Origin: Oscillibacter sp.
Lineage (GTDB): Bacteria; Bacillota; Clostridia; Oscillospirales; Oscillospiraceae
Assembly (NCBI GenBank): GCA_017937405.1
Contig: JAGBDS010000016.1
Coordinates: 1 to 42,703, forward strand
DNA: 42,703 nt
Direction of reading: 5' to 3'
Shown: piece by piece, positions 21,922-29,210 of the stretch
Numbering within the stretch: the stretch's first letter is position 1
Layout of the letters: the number at the start of each line of letters is the position of its first letter
The notes under the pieces: generated by a model
Told to the model about the DNA's origin: nothing
Databases searched by the model: none
The model's input: the letters and a program-made list of their open reading frames with translations, nothing else
Position numbers and translations under genes: made by a program

Positions 21922-22509
21922 ATGTTATTGTTCGTGGACTGCTGCATCAGCTACCGGGGGGACCGTTCCCGGAGCCATGCCCTGTGCGAGGCTTTTTTGG
22001 AGAGCTACAAGAAGGCCCATCCGGCGGAGGACATCGAGGTGGTGAACCTCCAGCGCATGGCGCTGAAGCCTTTCGACCAGTTCAGCACCGACGACCGTAA
22101 CGCCCTGCGGAACGTGAAGGCCTTTGACGCGCCCATCTTCAAGCTGGCCCGGCAGTTCCGGCGGGCCGACCGCATCGTCATCGGCGCGCCCCTCCGGGAT
22201 CTGACCTTCCCCGCCATGCTGCGGGTGTACATCGAGTACATCTGCGTCCGGGAGGTCACCTACCACTACGACAACGGCGTGTGCAAGGGCGACTGCATGG
22301 CCCAGAAGCTGGCCTACCTCACCGTCAGCGGCGGCGAGGAGCCGGAGGAGAACCTGGGCACCGAATACTGGCGGCAGCTTTGCCAGCGGTTCGGCATCAA
22401 GGAGTTCTGCCATGTGGAGGCCTACGGCCTGGACACCCGGCCCGAGGAGGGCGAGGCCATCATGGCCGCCGCCTGCGAGAAGGCAAGAGAACTGGCAAAG
22501 AGCTTCTGA
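21922..22509 (+). CDS. NAD(P)H-dependent flavodoxin-like oxidoreductase (second of a pair), 195 aa
   Basis: Same family and layout as its neighbour: LLFVDCCISYRGDRSRSHAL, then APLRDLTFPAMLRVYIEY and YLTVSGGEE. AAGGAGGAG lies six to nine bases before the ATG. The two proteins share the LKPFD segment, the ARQFRRAD-like helix and the TYHYD loop, so they arose by tandem duplication and could form homo- or heterodimers. The substrate may differ because the loops after the GGxF/GGEE motif diverge. It ends 31 bases before miaA. Confidence 0.87.
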   Translation: MLLFVDCCISYRGDRSRSHALCEAFLESYKKAHPAEDIEVVNLQRMALKPFDQFSTDDRNALRNVKAFDAPIFKLARQFRRADRIVIGAPLRDLTFPAMLRVYIEYICVREVTYHYDNGVCKGDCMAQKLAYLTVSGGEEPEENLGTEYWRQLCQRFGIKEFCHVEAYGLDTRPEEGEAIMAAACEKARELAKSF

Positions 22510-22540
22510 AGAAATGAAATTTTGGGGAGAGGGGGAGACC

Positions 22541-23485
22541 ATGGCACCGAAGATCGTCTGCGTCGTGGGGCCAACGGCCTGCGGCAAGACAACGCTGGGC
22601 GTGCTCATCGCCAAAAAATTCAATGGGGAAGTGGTCTCCGCCGACTCCATGCAGATCTACCGGGGCATGACCATCGGCACCGCCGCCCCCACGGAACAGG
22701 AGATGGACGGCGTGCCCCACCACATGGTGGCGGTAGCGGACCCGGCGGAGCAATGGTCCGCCGCCCGGTATGCTGAGACGGCCATCCCCATCATCGACGG
22801 CATCCTGGCACGGGGAAAGCTGCCTGTCCTGGTGGGCGGCACCGGGCTGTGGCTGGACGCGGTGGTGAAGGGCCACGGCTTTGCCGGGGGCCACGCCGGG
22901 GGCGAGGTGCGGAAAACGCTGCAGGAGCGGCTGGAGGCGGAGGGCATCGGCCCTCTGCTGGAGGAGCTGGGGCAGGTGGACCCGGAGACGGCGAAGCGGC
23001 TGCACCCGGCGGATGAAAAGCGCATCCTCCGGGCGCTGGAGGTCTGGCTGGAGACGGGCAAGACCATCTCTGCCCACAACGCGGAGACAAAAGACCTTCC
23101 GCCCCGGTACGACGCCGTGTGGATCGGATTGCGGTTCGCGGACCGGCAGGACATGAAAGCCCTCATCGACCGCCGGGTGGACAAGATGGCGGAGGAGGGC
23201 CTTGTAGAGGAGGTCCGGGGGCTGCTGGAAAGCGGCCTGCCCCGGGACGCCACGTCCCTCCAGGCCATCGGCTACAAGGAGTTTTTAGGAGTGCTGGAGG
23301 GCACCGCCACCGAGGCGGAGGCCCTGGCGGAGGTGAAGCTCCGCTCCCGGCAGTACGCCAAGCGCCAGCTCACCTGGCTGCGGCGGAATCCGGCCATCCA
23401 CTGGATCGAATGGGAAAAAGAACGGGATTTTGCGCGGGCCTTACAGGTTTCGACGGAAATCTTGACCGCCGAGGGCGTATCCTAG
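22541..23485 (+). CDS. miaA: tRNA dimethylallyltransferase MiaA, 314 aa
   Basis: Transfers a dimethylallyl group to A37 of tRNAs reading UNN codons, providing the substrate of MiaB (11021). The P-loop is VVGPTACGKTTLG (N-terminus), followed by VVSADSMQIYRGMTIGTA with the conserved catalytic Asp, then VGGTGLWLDAV and the C-terminal QAIGYKEF and RSRQYAKRQLTWLRR signatures. The start at 22541 has GGGGGAG upstream; an upstream extension has no support. It is directly followed by hfq, the classic miaA-hfq order. Confidence 0.97.
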   Translation: MAPKIVCVVGPTACGKTTLGVLIAKKFNGEVVSADSMQIYRGMTIGTAAPTEQEMDGVPHHMVAVADPAEQWSAARYAETAIPIIDGILARGKLPVLVGGTGLWLDAVVKGHGFAGGHAGGEVRKTLQERLEAEGIGPLLEELGQVDPETAKRLHPADEKRILRALEVWLETGKTISAHNAETKDLPPRYDAVWIGLRFADRQDMKALIDRRVDKMAEEGLVEEVRGLLESGLPRDATSLQAIGYKEFLGVLEGTATEAEALAEVKLRSRQYAKRQLTWLRRNPAIHWIEWEKERDFARALQVSTEILTAEGVS

Positions 23486-23493
23486 CCCTAAGG

Positions 23494-23545
23494 CGGACGA
23501 AATAGGAACAATCGTCCGACCCACAAAGAAAAAGGAGCGGACGAT
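23494..23545 (+). promoter_or_regulatory. Three-part complementary element before hfq, possible translational switch
   Basis: CGGACGA (23494-23500), TCGTCCG (23512-23518) and CGGACGA (23538-23544) occur in that order. The middle copy can pair with the first (11-base loop) or with the third; the second option extends to eight bp (23511-23518 with 23538-23545) and ends at the base before the hfq ATG, with the ribosome site in the loop. The two stems are mutually exclusive. The loop is A/G-rich, a type of sequence that Gram-positive Hfq can bind, so autoregulation is possible. Confidence 0.5.
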
Positions 23546-23776
23546 ATGCAGAACAAAGCAAATTTACAGGACATTTTTCTTCTTCAGGCGAAACGGGACA
23601 AGCTGCCGGTGACCATGTTTTTGATGAACGGCTTTCAGATGCGGGGCGTCATCACCGGATTTGACGCTTTTGTGGTCATTCTGGACAGCGACGGCAGGCA
23701 GCAGGTCATCTACAAGCACGCCATTTCCACCATCGCGCCGGTGCGGCCCGTGGACCTGACGATAGAAGTGGTGTAA
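23546..23776 (+). CDS. hfq: RNA chaperone Hfq, 76 aa
   Basis: A short Sm-like protein that forms a hexameric ring and binds A-rich and U-rich RNAs. Sm1 is [20 protein letters not shown] plus [18 protein letters not shown], and Sm2 is [11 protein letters not shown], matching the YKHA signature of Hfq. There is no long C-terminal tail, as usual for Firmicutes. AAAGGAG precedes the ATG by eight bases and is embedded in a possible hairpin switch. It is co-directional with miaA, 60 bases downstream of it. Confidence 0.97.
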   Translation: MQNKANLQDIFLLQAKRDKLPVTMFLMNGFQMRGVITGFDAFVVILDSDGRQQVIYKHAISTIAPVRPVDLTIEVV

Positions 23777-23840
23777 TACGCGCGGCTGGCACTGCCGGGA
23801 GAGCGTGTTACATCGCGCTACATAGTGAGGAACATCCACC

Positions 23841-25139
23841 ATGAAAAACAACTCTTTCGGCACAAAACTGCTGATGGCCGCTGTGACACTGGGCCTGCTG
23901 GCCTATTTTGGACTTCAGGGCTACCGCTATTTCGTGGACCCGCTGACCACCACCTTGGCATACAGCTACCAGGTGGAGGAGAGCGTCAGCCTGTCCGGCT
24001 ATGTGGTGCGGCAGGAGCAGGTGCTGACCGACGAGGGCAGCGGACTGCTGCGCCTCCGGCGGGAGGAGGGCGAGCGGGTCAGCCGGGGCGGCGCCGTGGC
24101 GTCCGTCTACGCCGACCAATCGTCTTTGGACCGCCAGGCGGAGATCAGCACCCTGGAGGCCCGCATCGAGCAGCTCCAATACGCCCAGAACGCGGCGGGC
24201 AGCTCCGAGGTGTCCATGAAGCTGGACAGCCAGATCATGCAGAATATTCTGGAGTACCGCAAGTGTCTGGCGGCGGACCGATTGGCCAAGGCCGAGACCT
24301 ATGGCGGCCAGCTCCGGGCACTGGTGCTGAAACGGGACTACACCTATTCGGAAAACGAGGACCTCTCCGGCCAGATCGAGGGGCTCCAGAGCCAGCTCAA
24401 GGAGCTGAAGACCCAGGCGGCGGGGTCTGTCCAGACCATCACCGCCCCGGTTTCCGGTCTGTACTCCGCCGTGGTGGATGGATATGAGAATGTCCTGACG
24501 CCGGAGAGCCTGGCGGAGCTGACACCATCCAAGCTTAGCGCCGTCCGGGCGGACAGTACGGTGTCCTCCAGCGTGGGGAAGCTGATTTTGGGGGATTCCT
24601 GGTACTATGCCGCCGCCATGTCCGCCGCGGACGCGGAGGAATTAAAAGAGGAATCCGATGCATTGCAAAAGGCCGGAAAAAACCTGATTTTGCGGTTTGC
24701 CAAAAGCGTGGAGCGGGACCTGCCGGTGACGGTGTCCCACATCGGGACGGAGGAGAACGGCCGGTGCGTCGTGGTGTTTGAAGGGAAAAGCTATCTGCCC
24801 CAGCTGACGCTGCTGCGCCAGCAGAGCGCCCAGGTGGTCTGGGACAGCGCGGAGGGCATTCGGGTGCCCAAGGAGGCGCTGCGCATCGACACCCGGACAA
24901 CAGAAAACGAGGACGGTACCACCACGGAGAGCCGGGTCACCGGCGTGTACTGCGTGGTGGGCATGGAGGCCCGGTTCAAGCCGGTGGAGGTGCTGTACAA
25001 CGGCAGCAGCTTCCTGCTGGTACGGGCCAACGCCCCGGCGGACAAGGAGAAGCTGCGGCTGCGTCCGGGTGACGAGGTCATTATCACGGCAAACGACCTG
25101 TACGATGGCAAGGTCATCGGACAGAAAAACACATATTGA
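23841..25139 (+). CDS. HlyD-like membrane-anchored protein of the division cluster, 432 aa
   Basis: One N-terminal membrane anchor (about residues 9-27) precedes a large extracytoplasmic part. A biotinyl-lipoyl-like half (SLSGYVVRQEQVL, then EEGERVSRGGAVASV) is followed by a coiled-coil hairpin (about 90-200, with ISTLEARIEQLQYAQ and IEGLQSQLKELKTQ) and a second half (APVSGLYSAVVDG). This is the membrane-fusion-protein layout, yet no ABC or RND exporter partner is adjacent. The gene instead precedes ylmE, sepF and divIVA. It may link the cell-surface side to division, or serve an exporter encoded elsewhere. The ATG follows GAGGA by about nine bases. Confidence 0.78.
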   Translation: MKNNSFGTKLLMAAVTLGLLAYFGLQGYRYFVDPLTTTLAYSYQVEESVSLSGYVVRQEQVLTDEGSGLLRLRREEGERVSRGGAVASVYADQSSLDRQAEISTLEARIEQLQYAQNAAGSSEVSMKLDSQIMQNILEYRKCLAADRLAKAETYGGQLRALVLKRDYTYSENEDLSGQIEGLQSQLKELKTQAAGSVQTITAPVSGLYSAVVDGYENVLTPESLAELTPSKLSAVRADSTVSSSVGKLILGDSWYYAAAMSAADAEELKEESDALQKAGKNLILRFAKSVERDLPVTVSHIGTEENGRCVVVFEGKSYLPQLTLLRQQSAQVVWDSAEGIRVPKEALRIDTRTTENEDGTTTESRVTGVYCVVGMEARFKPVEVLYNGSSFLLVRANAPADKEKLRLRPGDEVIITANDLYDGKVIGQKNTY

Positions 25140-25161
25140 GAGAAAAGAGAGGCTGATCGCT

Positions 25162-25854
25162 ATGTCTATCGCGGAAAATATTGCACGGGTGCGGGAGGAG
25201 ATCGCTTCCGCCGCCAAAGAGGCGGGCCGGGACCCTGGAGAGATCACTTTGGTGGGCGCCAGCAAGATGAATGACGCCGCCGCCTGCCGGGAGGCCATCG
25301 CCGCAGGCATCGACGCCCTGGGGGAGAACCGGGTCCAGGAGATGACCCAGAAGCTGGGGGAGAACGCCTACGACGGCGCGCCGTTGCACTTCATCGGCCA
25401 CCTCCAGCGGAACAAGGTGAAGCAGGTGGTGGGCCACGTCAGCCTCATCCAGTCCGTGGGCTCCCTGGAGCTGCTGGACGAGATCGAAAAGGTGGCGGCG
25501 AATAAGGGCCTGGTGCAGGACATCCTGCTGGAGGTCAATGTGGGCGGTGAGGAGGCCAAGAGCGGCTTCGCCCCCGCCGATACGGAGGCCGCGGCGGAGG
25601 CCGCGGCGTCCCGGAGCCATGTCCGGGTGCTGGGACTGATGACCATCCCTCCCGCCGACGCCGACCGGGATACCAATATGCGGTATTTTGAGGAAGTTCG
25701 GGCACTTTATGTTGACATCAATAGGAAAATGTTCCATAATGGTTTCAAGTATCTCTCCATGGGCATGAGCGGCGACTTCGCGGACGCCATCCGCTGCGGC
25801 GCCAACATGGTTCGGGTGGGGACCGCGATTTTCGGAGCCCGCCACTATACTTGA
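25162..25854 (+). CDS. YggS/YlmE-family PLP-binding protein, 230 aa
   Basis: A single-domain, alanine-racemase-like TIM barrel that binds pyridoxal phosphate and helps vitamin B6 homeostasis. The PLP lysine is in TLVGASKMN, followed by family signatures GENRVQEM, HFIGHLQRNKVK, LLEVNVGGEEAKSG and LSMGMSGDFADAI. The start at 25162 (MSIAENIARVREEI) has GAGAGG about nine bases upstream. In Gram-positive bacteria this gene (ylmE) usually stands just before sepF, as it does here. Confidence 0.95.
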   Translation: MSIAENIARVREEIASAAKEAGRDPGEITLVGASKMNDAAACREAIAAGIDALGENRVQEMTQKLGENAYDGAPLHFIGHLQRNKVKQVVGHVSLIQSVGSLELLDEIEKVAANKGLVQDILLEVNVGGEEAKSGFAPADTEAAAEAAASRSHVRVLGLMTIPPADADRDTNMRYFEEVRALYVDINRKMFHNGFKYLSMGMSGDFADAIRCGANMVRVGTAIFGARHYT

Positions 25855-25882
25855 GAAAACGCCTCAAGGAGGTTTTTGAAAC

Positions 25883-26323
25883 ATGAGTTTTATCGACGAG
25901 CTGAAAAAGCTGACCCATCCCTACGAGGACGAGGATGAGGAGTTCGAGGATTTTGAGGAGCCCGCCCGCAGCAGCCGGGACGCCTTTGAGGACCGCCGGG
26001 TAAAGGTGGAGGACCGCCGGAACAAGGTGGTCAACATCCACGCCACCACCCAGCTGAAGGTGGTGCTGGTGAAGCCGGAGCGGTTCGAGAATGCCTCCGA
26101 GATCGCCGACCATCTGAAGGACAAGCGGACCGTGGTGCTGAACCTGGAGTCCACCAACAAGGACATCGCCCGGCGCCTGATCGATTTCCTGTCCGGCGTG
26201 GCCTACGCCGGCGAGGGCAAGATCAAAAAGGTGGCCGCCAATACCTACATCATCACGCCCTATCATGTGGACATCGAGGGCGACCTGATCGACGAGCTGG
26301 AAAACAACGGACTTTATTTCTAA
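25883..26323 (+). CDS. sepF: Cell division protein SepF, 146 aa
   Basis: Anchors FtsZ to the membrane and shapes the septum. The N-terminal amphipathic membrane helix is MSFIDELKKLTHP, followed by an acidic, disordered linker (EDEDEEFEDFEE) and then the SepF core (about 65-146) with VVLVKPERFENASEIADHL, VVLNLESTN and RRLIDFLSGVAYA, ending in a short beta segment. AAGGAGG precedes the ATG by ten bases. It is separated from divIVA by a repeat-bearing spacer of 210 bases. Confidence 0.96.
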   Translation: MSFIDELKKLTHPYEDEDEEFEDFEEPARSSRDAFEDRRVKVEDRRNKVVNIHATTQLKVVLVKPERFENASEIADHLKDKRTVVLNLESTNKDIARRLIDFLSGVAYAGEGKIKKVAANTYIITPYHVDIEGDLIDELENNGLYF

Positions 26324-26325
26324 AG

Positions 26326-26471
26326 GCCGTTGTGACGCAGGCGAGAGCCTGTCGCGCCGAGTGGCGCGTACAAGGGTTTTGCGGAGCAAAACCTTGAAAC
26401 CGGCGGGCTTTGCCTGCCGGTTTGAGTGAAATCAAAAGGGCTCCCGCCCGGTGGGACACCGGGTGGGAAAC
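26326..26471. repeat. Hairpin-rich intergenic element between sepF and divIVA
   Basis: It contains GTTTTGCGGAGCAAAAC (26376-26392) and CCGGCGGGCTTTGCCTGCCGG (about 26401-26421), plus CCCGGTG/CACCGGG further right. The 24 bases at 26376-26399 are identical to 31067-31090 after lepA, and flanking segments also align, so these are two copies of one element. Weakly matching direct repeats starting AACAACGG (26303, 26472) lie on either side. Confidence 0.7.
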
Positions 26472-26533
26472 AAACAACGGGCGTTCTTTCTGATTCTAAA
26501 ATAGAAAATATATACGGGGGGTAACGAGGCACT

Positions 26534-27223
26534 ATGCTGACACCGCAGGAAGTTTCCACCCACGCCTTTACCAAGGCGACTTTGGGCGGCTACAATATGG
26601 CCATGGTCGATGAGTTTCTGGATGAGCTGACCGACGATTACACGGCCCTTTACAAAGAAAACGCGGCGCTGAAGGCCAAGCTGAAGGTGCTGGTGGAGAA
26701 GGTGGAGGAGTACCGCTCTACCGAGGACGCTATGCGGGCGACCCTGCTGACCGCCCAGAAGATGGCGGATTCCATTGTCCACGAGGCGGAGGCCAAGCGG
26801 GACCAGATCCTGGCCCAGGCGGAAACCGGCGCCCGGGAGAAGATCGAGAACTACCGGCGGGAGCTGACCGAGGCCCAGGACCGCCTGCGGCAGGGCCAGA
26901 TCGAGCTGTCCAAATTTATCGCCGCCAGCCGGGAGATCTGCAGCAAGGAGCTGAGCTTCCTGGACCAGCTTCCCGAACTGCCTGTGGCGGAGCCTGCCCC
27001 CGCGGCGGAGCCTGCTCCGGTGGAGGAGATCGAGGAAAAGGTCATGGCCGCCTTCAAGGAACAGCCTGTGGAGGAACCCGCGGCGGAGATCGCCGGGGAG
27101 CCTGTACAGGCGGAGGACCCGTATCCCGAGGGAGACCCCTTTGCCCGGACGGAAGATCTGGGCGCCACCCGCCGCATCAATCTGGACGACCTGAAATTTG
27201 GCCGGAATTATACCGGAGAATGA
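26534..27223 (+). CDS. divIVA: DivIVA-family cell-pole/division protein, 229 aa
   Basis: The N-terminal membrane-curvature-sensing motif is present as LTPQEVSTHAFTKATLGGYN, then the coiled coil starting DEFLDELTDDYTALYKEN (about residues 28-155). A Pro/Ala/Glu-rich tail ends with INLDDLKFGRNYTGE. It recruits division or wall-synthesis factors to poles and septa. It is the last gene of the ylmE-sepF-divIVA cluster, with a terminator three bases after its stop. Upstream, GGGGGTAACGAGG provides the ribosome site; no clear promoter is visible in the repeat-bearing spacer. Confidence 0.93.
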   Translation: MLTPQEVSTHAFTKATLGGYNMAMVDEFLDELTDDYTALYKENAALKAKLKVLVEKVEEYRSTEDAMRATLLTAQKMADSIVHEAEAKRDQILAQAETGAREKIENYRRELTEAQDRLRQGQIELSKFIAASREICSKELSFLDQLPELPVAEPAPAAEPAPVEEIEEKVMAAFKEQPVEEPAAEIAGEPVQAEDPYPEGDPFARTEDLGATRRINLDDLKFGRNYTGE

Positions 27224-27225
27224 TA

Positions 27226-27254
27226 AAAAGCGGCTCTTTTGAGCCGCTTTTTTC
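27226..27254 (+). terminator. divIVA terminator
   Basis: An 11-bp stem AAAAGCGGCTC/GAGCCGCTTTT (from 27226) with a TTTT loop ends in a six-T run. Confidence 0.93.
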
Positions 27255-27268
27255 CTGGGAGGAGCACT

Positions 27269-28144
27269 ATGGACAAACCCATCATCGCCTTTCTGTACGA
27301 TTTTGACAAGACCCTCTGCACCACCGACATGGAGGACTACACCTTTATCCCCAGCCTCGGCATGACGCCCAGGGAATTCTGGGCGCTGGCCAACGGCTTC
27401 GGCCACACCAACCGCGTGGACGGTATTCTGGCCTATATGTACACCATGGTCCAGGAGGCGGAAAAACGGAACCAGCCCTTTACCCGGGAGAGCCTGCGGA
27501 ATATGGGGCGGGACATCGTGCTGTTCCCAGGCGTGAAAGAGTGGTTCCGGCGTATCAACGCCTTCGGAGAGGAGCAGGGCGTTCAGGTGGAGCACTACGT
27601 CATCTCCTCCGGCCTGCGGGAGATCATCGAGGGCTCCGGCATCAGCCAGGAGTTCAAGGAGATATACGCCAGCGAGTTTTACTACGACGGGGAGGGGCGG
27701 CCGGTGTGGCCCAAGCTGACGGTCAACTTCACCGCCAAGACCCAGTTCGTCTACCGTGTCAACAAGGGCGTGCTGGACGTGTCCGACGACAAGACGCTGA
27801 ATGACTCCATGCCGGACGACAGCAAGCGGGTGCCTTTCACCAACATGGTCTACATCGGGGACGGACTTTCCGACGTGCCCTGCATGAAGATGATGCGGGC
27901 CTACGGCGGCCAGGCTATCGCTGTGTATCAGGAAACAAACCGCCTGGGTGTGGAGGAACTGCTGGCAAAGGGCCGGGTGGATTTCATCTTCCCGGCGGAT
28001 TACAGCGAGGGCACCGCCCTGGACCTGACGGCCAAGAATATCATCCGCAAGATGGCCATCGTGGACCGGCTGGGGGAGGAGAACAGCCGCCAGCTCCGGA
28101 GCATCGGCGGCGATGTGCTGCCCAATCAGGTGGGGCTGTTTTGA
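27269..28144 (+). CDS. HAD-superfamily phosphatase, 291 aa
   Basis: HAD motif I is FLYDFDKTL (nucleophile Asp and acid Asp) and the motif III/IV region is MVYIGDGLSDVPCMK. Motif II is the SSG in YVISSGLREII. The cap is helical (about 20-110) and resembles the phosphoserine-phosphatase-like HAD group. The ATG at 27269 follows GGGAGGAG by five bases. It stands between two terminators, so it is monocistronic, probably transcribed by read-through or from a promoter inside the divIVA end. The substrate is unknown. Confidence 0.87.
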   Translation: MDKPIIAFLYDFDKTLCTTDMEDYTFIPSLGMTPREFWALANGFGHTNRVDGILAYMYTMVQEAEKRNQPFTRESLRNMGRDIVLFPGVKEWFRRINAFGEEQGVQVEHYVISSGLREIIEGSGISQEFKEIYASEFYYDGEGRPVWPKLTVNFTAKTQFVYRVNKGVLDVSDDKTLNDSMPDDSKRVPFTNMVYIGDGLSDVPCMKMMRAYGGQAIAVYQETNRLGVEELLAKGRVDFIFPADYSEGTALDLTAKNIIRKMAIVDRLGEENSRQLRSIGGDVLPNQVGLF

Positions 28145-28148
28145 ATGG

Positions 28149-28187
28149 AACTGCCGGGCGAAGCGCCCGGCAGTTTCACGCTTTTTC
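28149..28187 (+). terminator. Terminator of the HAD gene
   Basis: A perfect 12-bp stem AACTGCCGGGCG/CGCCCGGCAGTT (28149-28160, 28164-28175) is followed by a CTTTTTC tract slightly downstream. Confidence 0.8.
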
Positions 28188-28216
28188 TTTACAAATGGTA
28201 ACATTTCTGGTAAACT
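28188..28216 (+). promoter_or_regulatory. Promoter of the 227-aa Xre gene
   Basis: TTTACA (28188-28193), 17 bases, TAAACT (28211-28216). Confidence 0.75.
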
Positions 28217-28257
28217 ATACGATATGTATTTGATATAGAGACAAAAGGAGAGAGACA

Positions 28258-28941
28258 ATGGCTTCCACATCTGAATTTTCACGTACCCTGTCTCTGCTGC
28301 GGAAGGAGCGGGGGGTGTCCCAGCGGACCGCCGCCGGAGACCTGGGGATTTCTCAGGCGCTGCTGAGCCACTATGAGAACGGCGTCCGGGAGCCGGGCCT
28401 CAGCTTTGTGGTGAAGGCCTGCGACTATTACAATGTGTCCGCCGACTTCATTTTGGGCCGCACCCTGTCCCGGGAGGGCAGTATGCTGAACTCCGAGGAG
28501 GTATTGAACGCCGCCGAGCCGGGGAACATCCTCCAGGGCAGCGTGCTGGCGACCCTCCAGAGCAAGCTGCTGTCCGGCGCTGTAGGCGTGCTGTTCGGGC
28601 TGCTGGGCAAGCTGGGGGACAAGGCTGCCATCAACGCTGCCGCCGACTATTTGGGCGGCGGGGTATACCAGCTTTACCGCCATTTGTACCGCTGCGCCGG
28701 GGCCAACGAGGATTACTTTGCCCTGGACAGCGGCGACTGCGCCATGGATGTGTCCGACGCGGACCGGAAGCTGGCGGAAGTGCGCTACGCCCATGCCCTG
28801 CGGGACCGGGCGGAGAAAAAAGAACCCTTCCCGGACCTGTCTCCCGCCGCCCTGGCTGCCGCCTATCCCGGACGCTGCCAGAGTATGACTCAGGTATTGA
28901 GCACCGCCGACGCCAGGATGAACGGCCTGACGGAGCGGTGA
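28258..28941 (+). CDS. Xre-family regulator with a helical C-terminal domain, 227 aa
   Basis: The N-terminal helix-turn-helix (about 5-65) reads [26 protein letters not shown], then [15 protein letters not shown] and a tail [11 protein letters not shown], typical of the family. The rest (about 70-227) is helical with several small hydrophobic stretches ([19 protein letters not shown]) and unknown function, perhaps ligand binding or dimerisation. It has its own promoter and a strong ribosome site (AAAGGAGAGA). Its stop is followed immediately by the duplicated lepA 5' fragment, so lepA may be read from this promoter. Confidence 0.85.
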   Translation: MASTSEFSRTLSLLRKERGVSQRTAAGDLGISQALLSHYENGVREPGLSFVVKACDYYNVSADFILGRTLSREGSMLNSEEVLNAAEPGNILQGSVLATLQSKLLSGAVGVLFGLLGKLGDKAAINAAADYLGGGVYQLYRHLYRCAGANEDYFALDSGDCAMDVSDADRKLAEVRYAHALRDRAEKKEPFPDLSPAALAAAYPGRCQSMTQVLSTADARMNGLTER

Positions 28942-29058
28942 GGACTTGCCAACGGAGGTTATCTGTATATGACAAAACAAGCCAATATCCGAAATTTCTC
29001 TATCATTGCCCACATCGACCTCGTCGCCGCAAGCTCCGTATCCCTCGCTTTTGCCTGA
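28942..29058 (+). pseudogene. Duplicated 5' fragment of lepA with its ribosome site
   Basis: 28942-29020 matches 29183-29262, which spans the lepA leader and first codons, at roughly 80% identity. An ATG at 28969 with its own AACGGAGG site reads [17 protein letters not shown], the first 17 residues of LepA with one substitution, then leaves the LepA sequence and stops at 29058 after 29 codons. Several codon differences are synonymous, including a Ser codon change TCT to AGC, so this copy is either old or of different origin from the functional gene. It could be translated as a leader peptide or be a relic. Confidence 0.75.
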
Positions 29059-29182
29059 CGGCAAAAGCTCGCTCACTGTACTGCGGCTCCTCTCCCCAAA
29101 AACTGCATACAGTTTTTGGGGACCCCAGTTTTGATTTGAAGTTACGGCGCTGCGCGCCGCCCCGCTTTGCGGGGCCCCGCGT
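29021..29182. repeat. Hairpin-rich insertion inside the duplicated lepA start
   Basis: 162 bp with several perfect hairpins: GCTTTTGCC-tgac-GGCAAAAGC (about 29048-29069), CCCCAAAAACTG-cata-CAGTTTTTGGGG (about 29096-29123), GGCGCTGCGCGCC and GCCCCGC-TTT-GCGGGGC. It is flanked on both sides by copies of the lepA start, as if the target was duplicated on insertion. No open frame of note. Confidence 0.75.
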
Positions 29183-29210
29183 GGACTTACCTATGGAGGT
29201 TATCCGGAAT

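Noticed and set aside
28938-29210. N-terminal extension of LepA by about 90 residues through the hairpin element
   Set aside because: The frame is open by chance. The extension is unlike any LepA, and the ribosome site and family start are at 29211.
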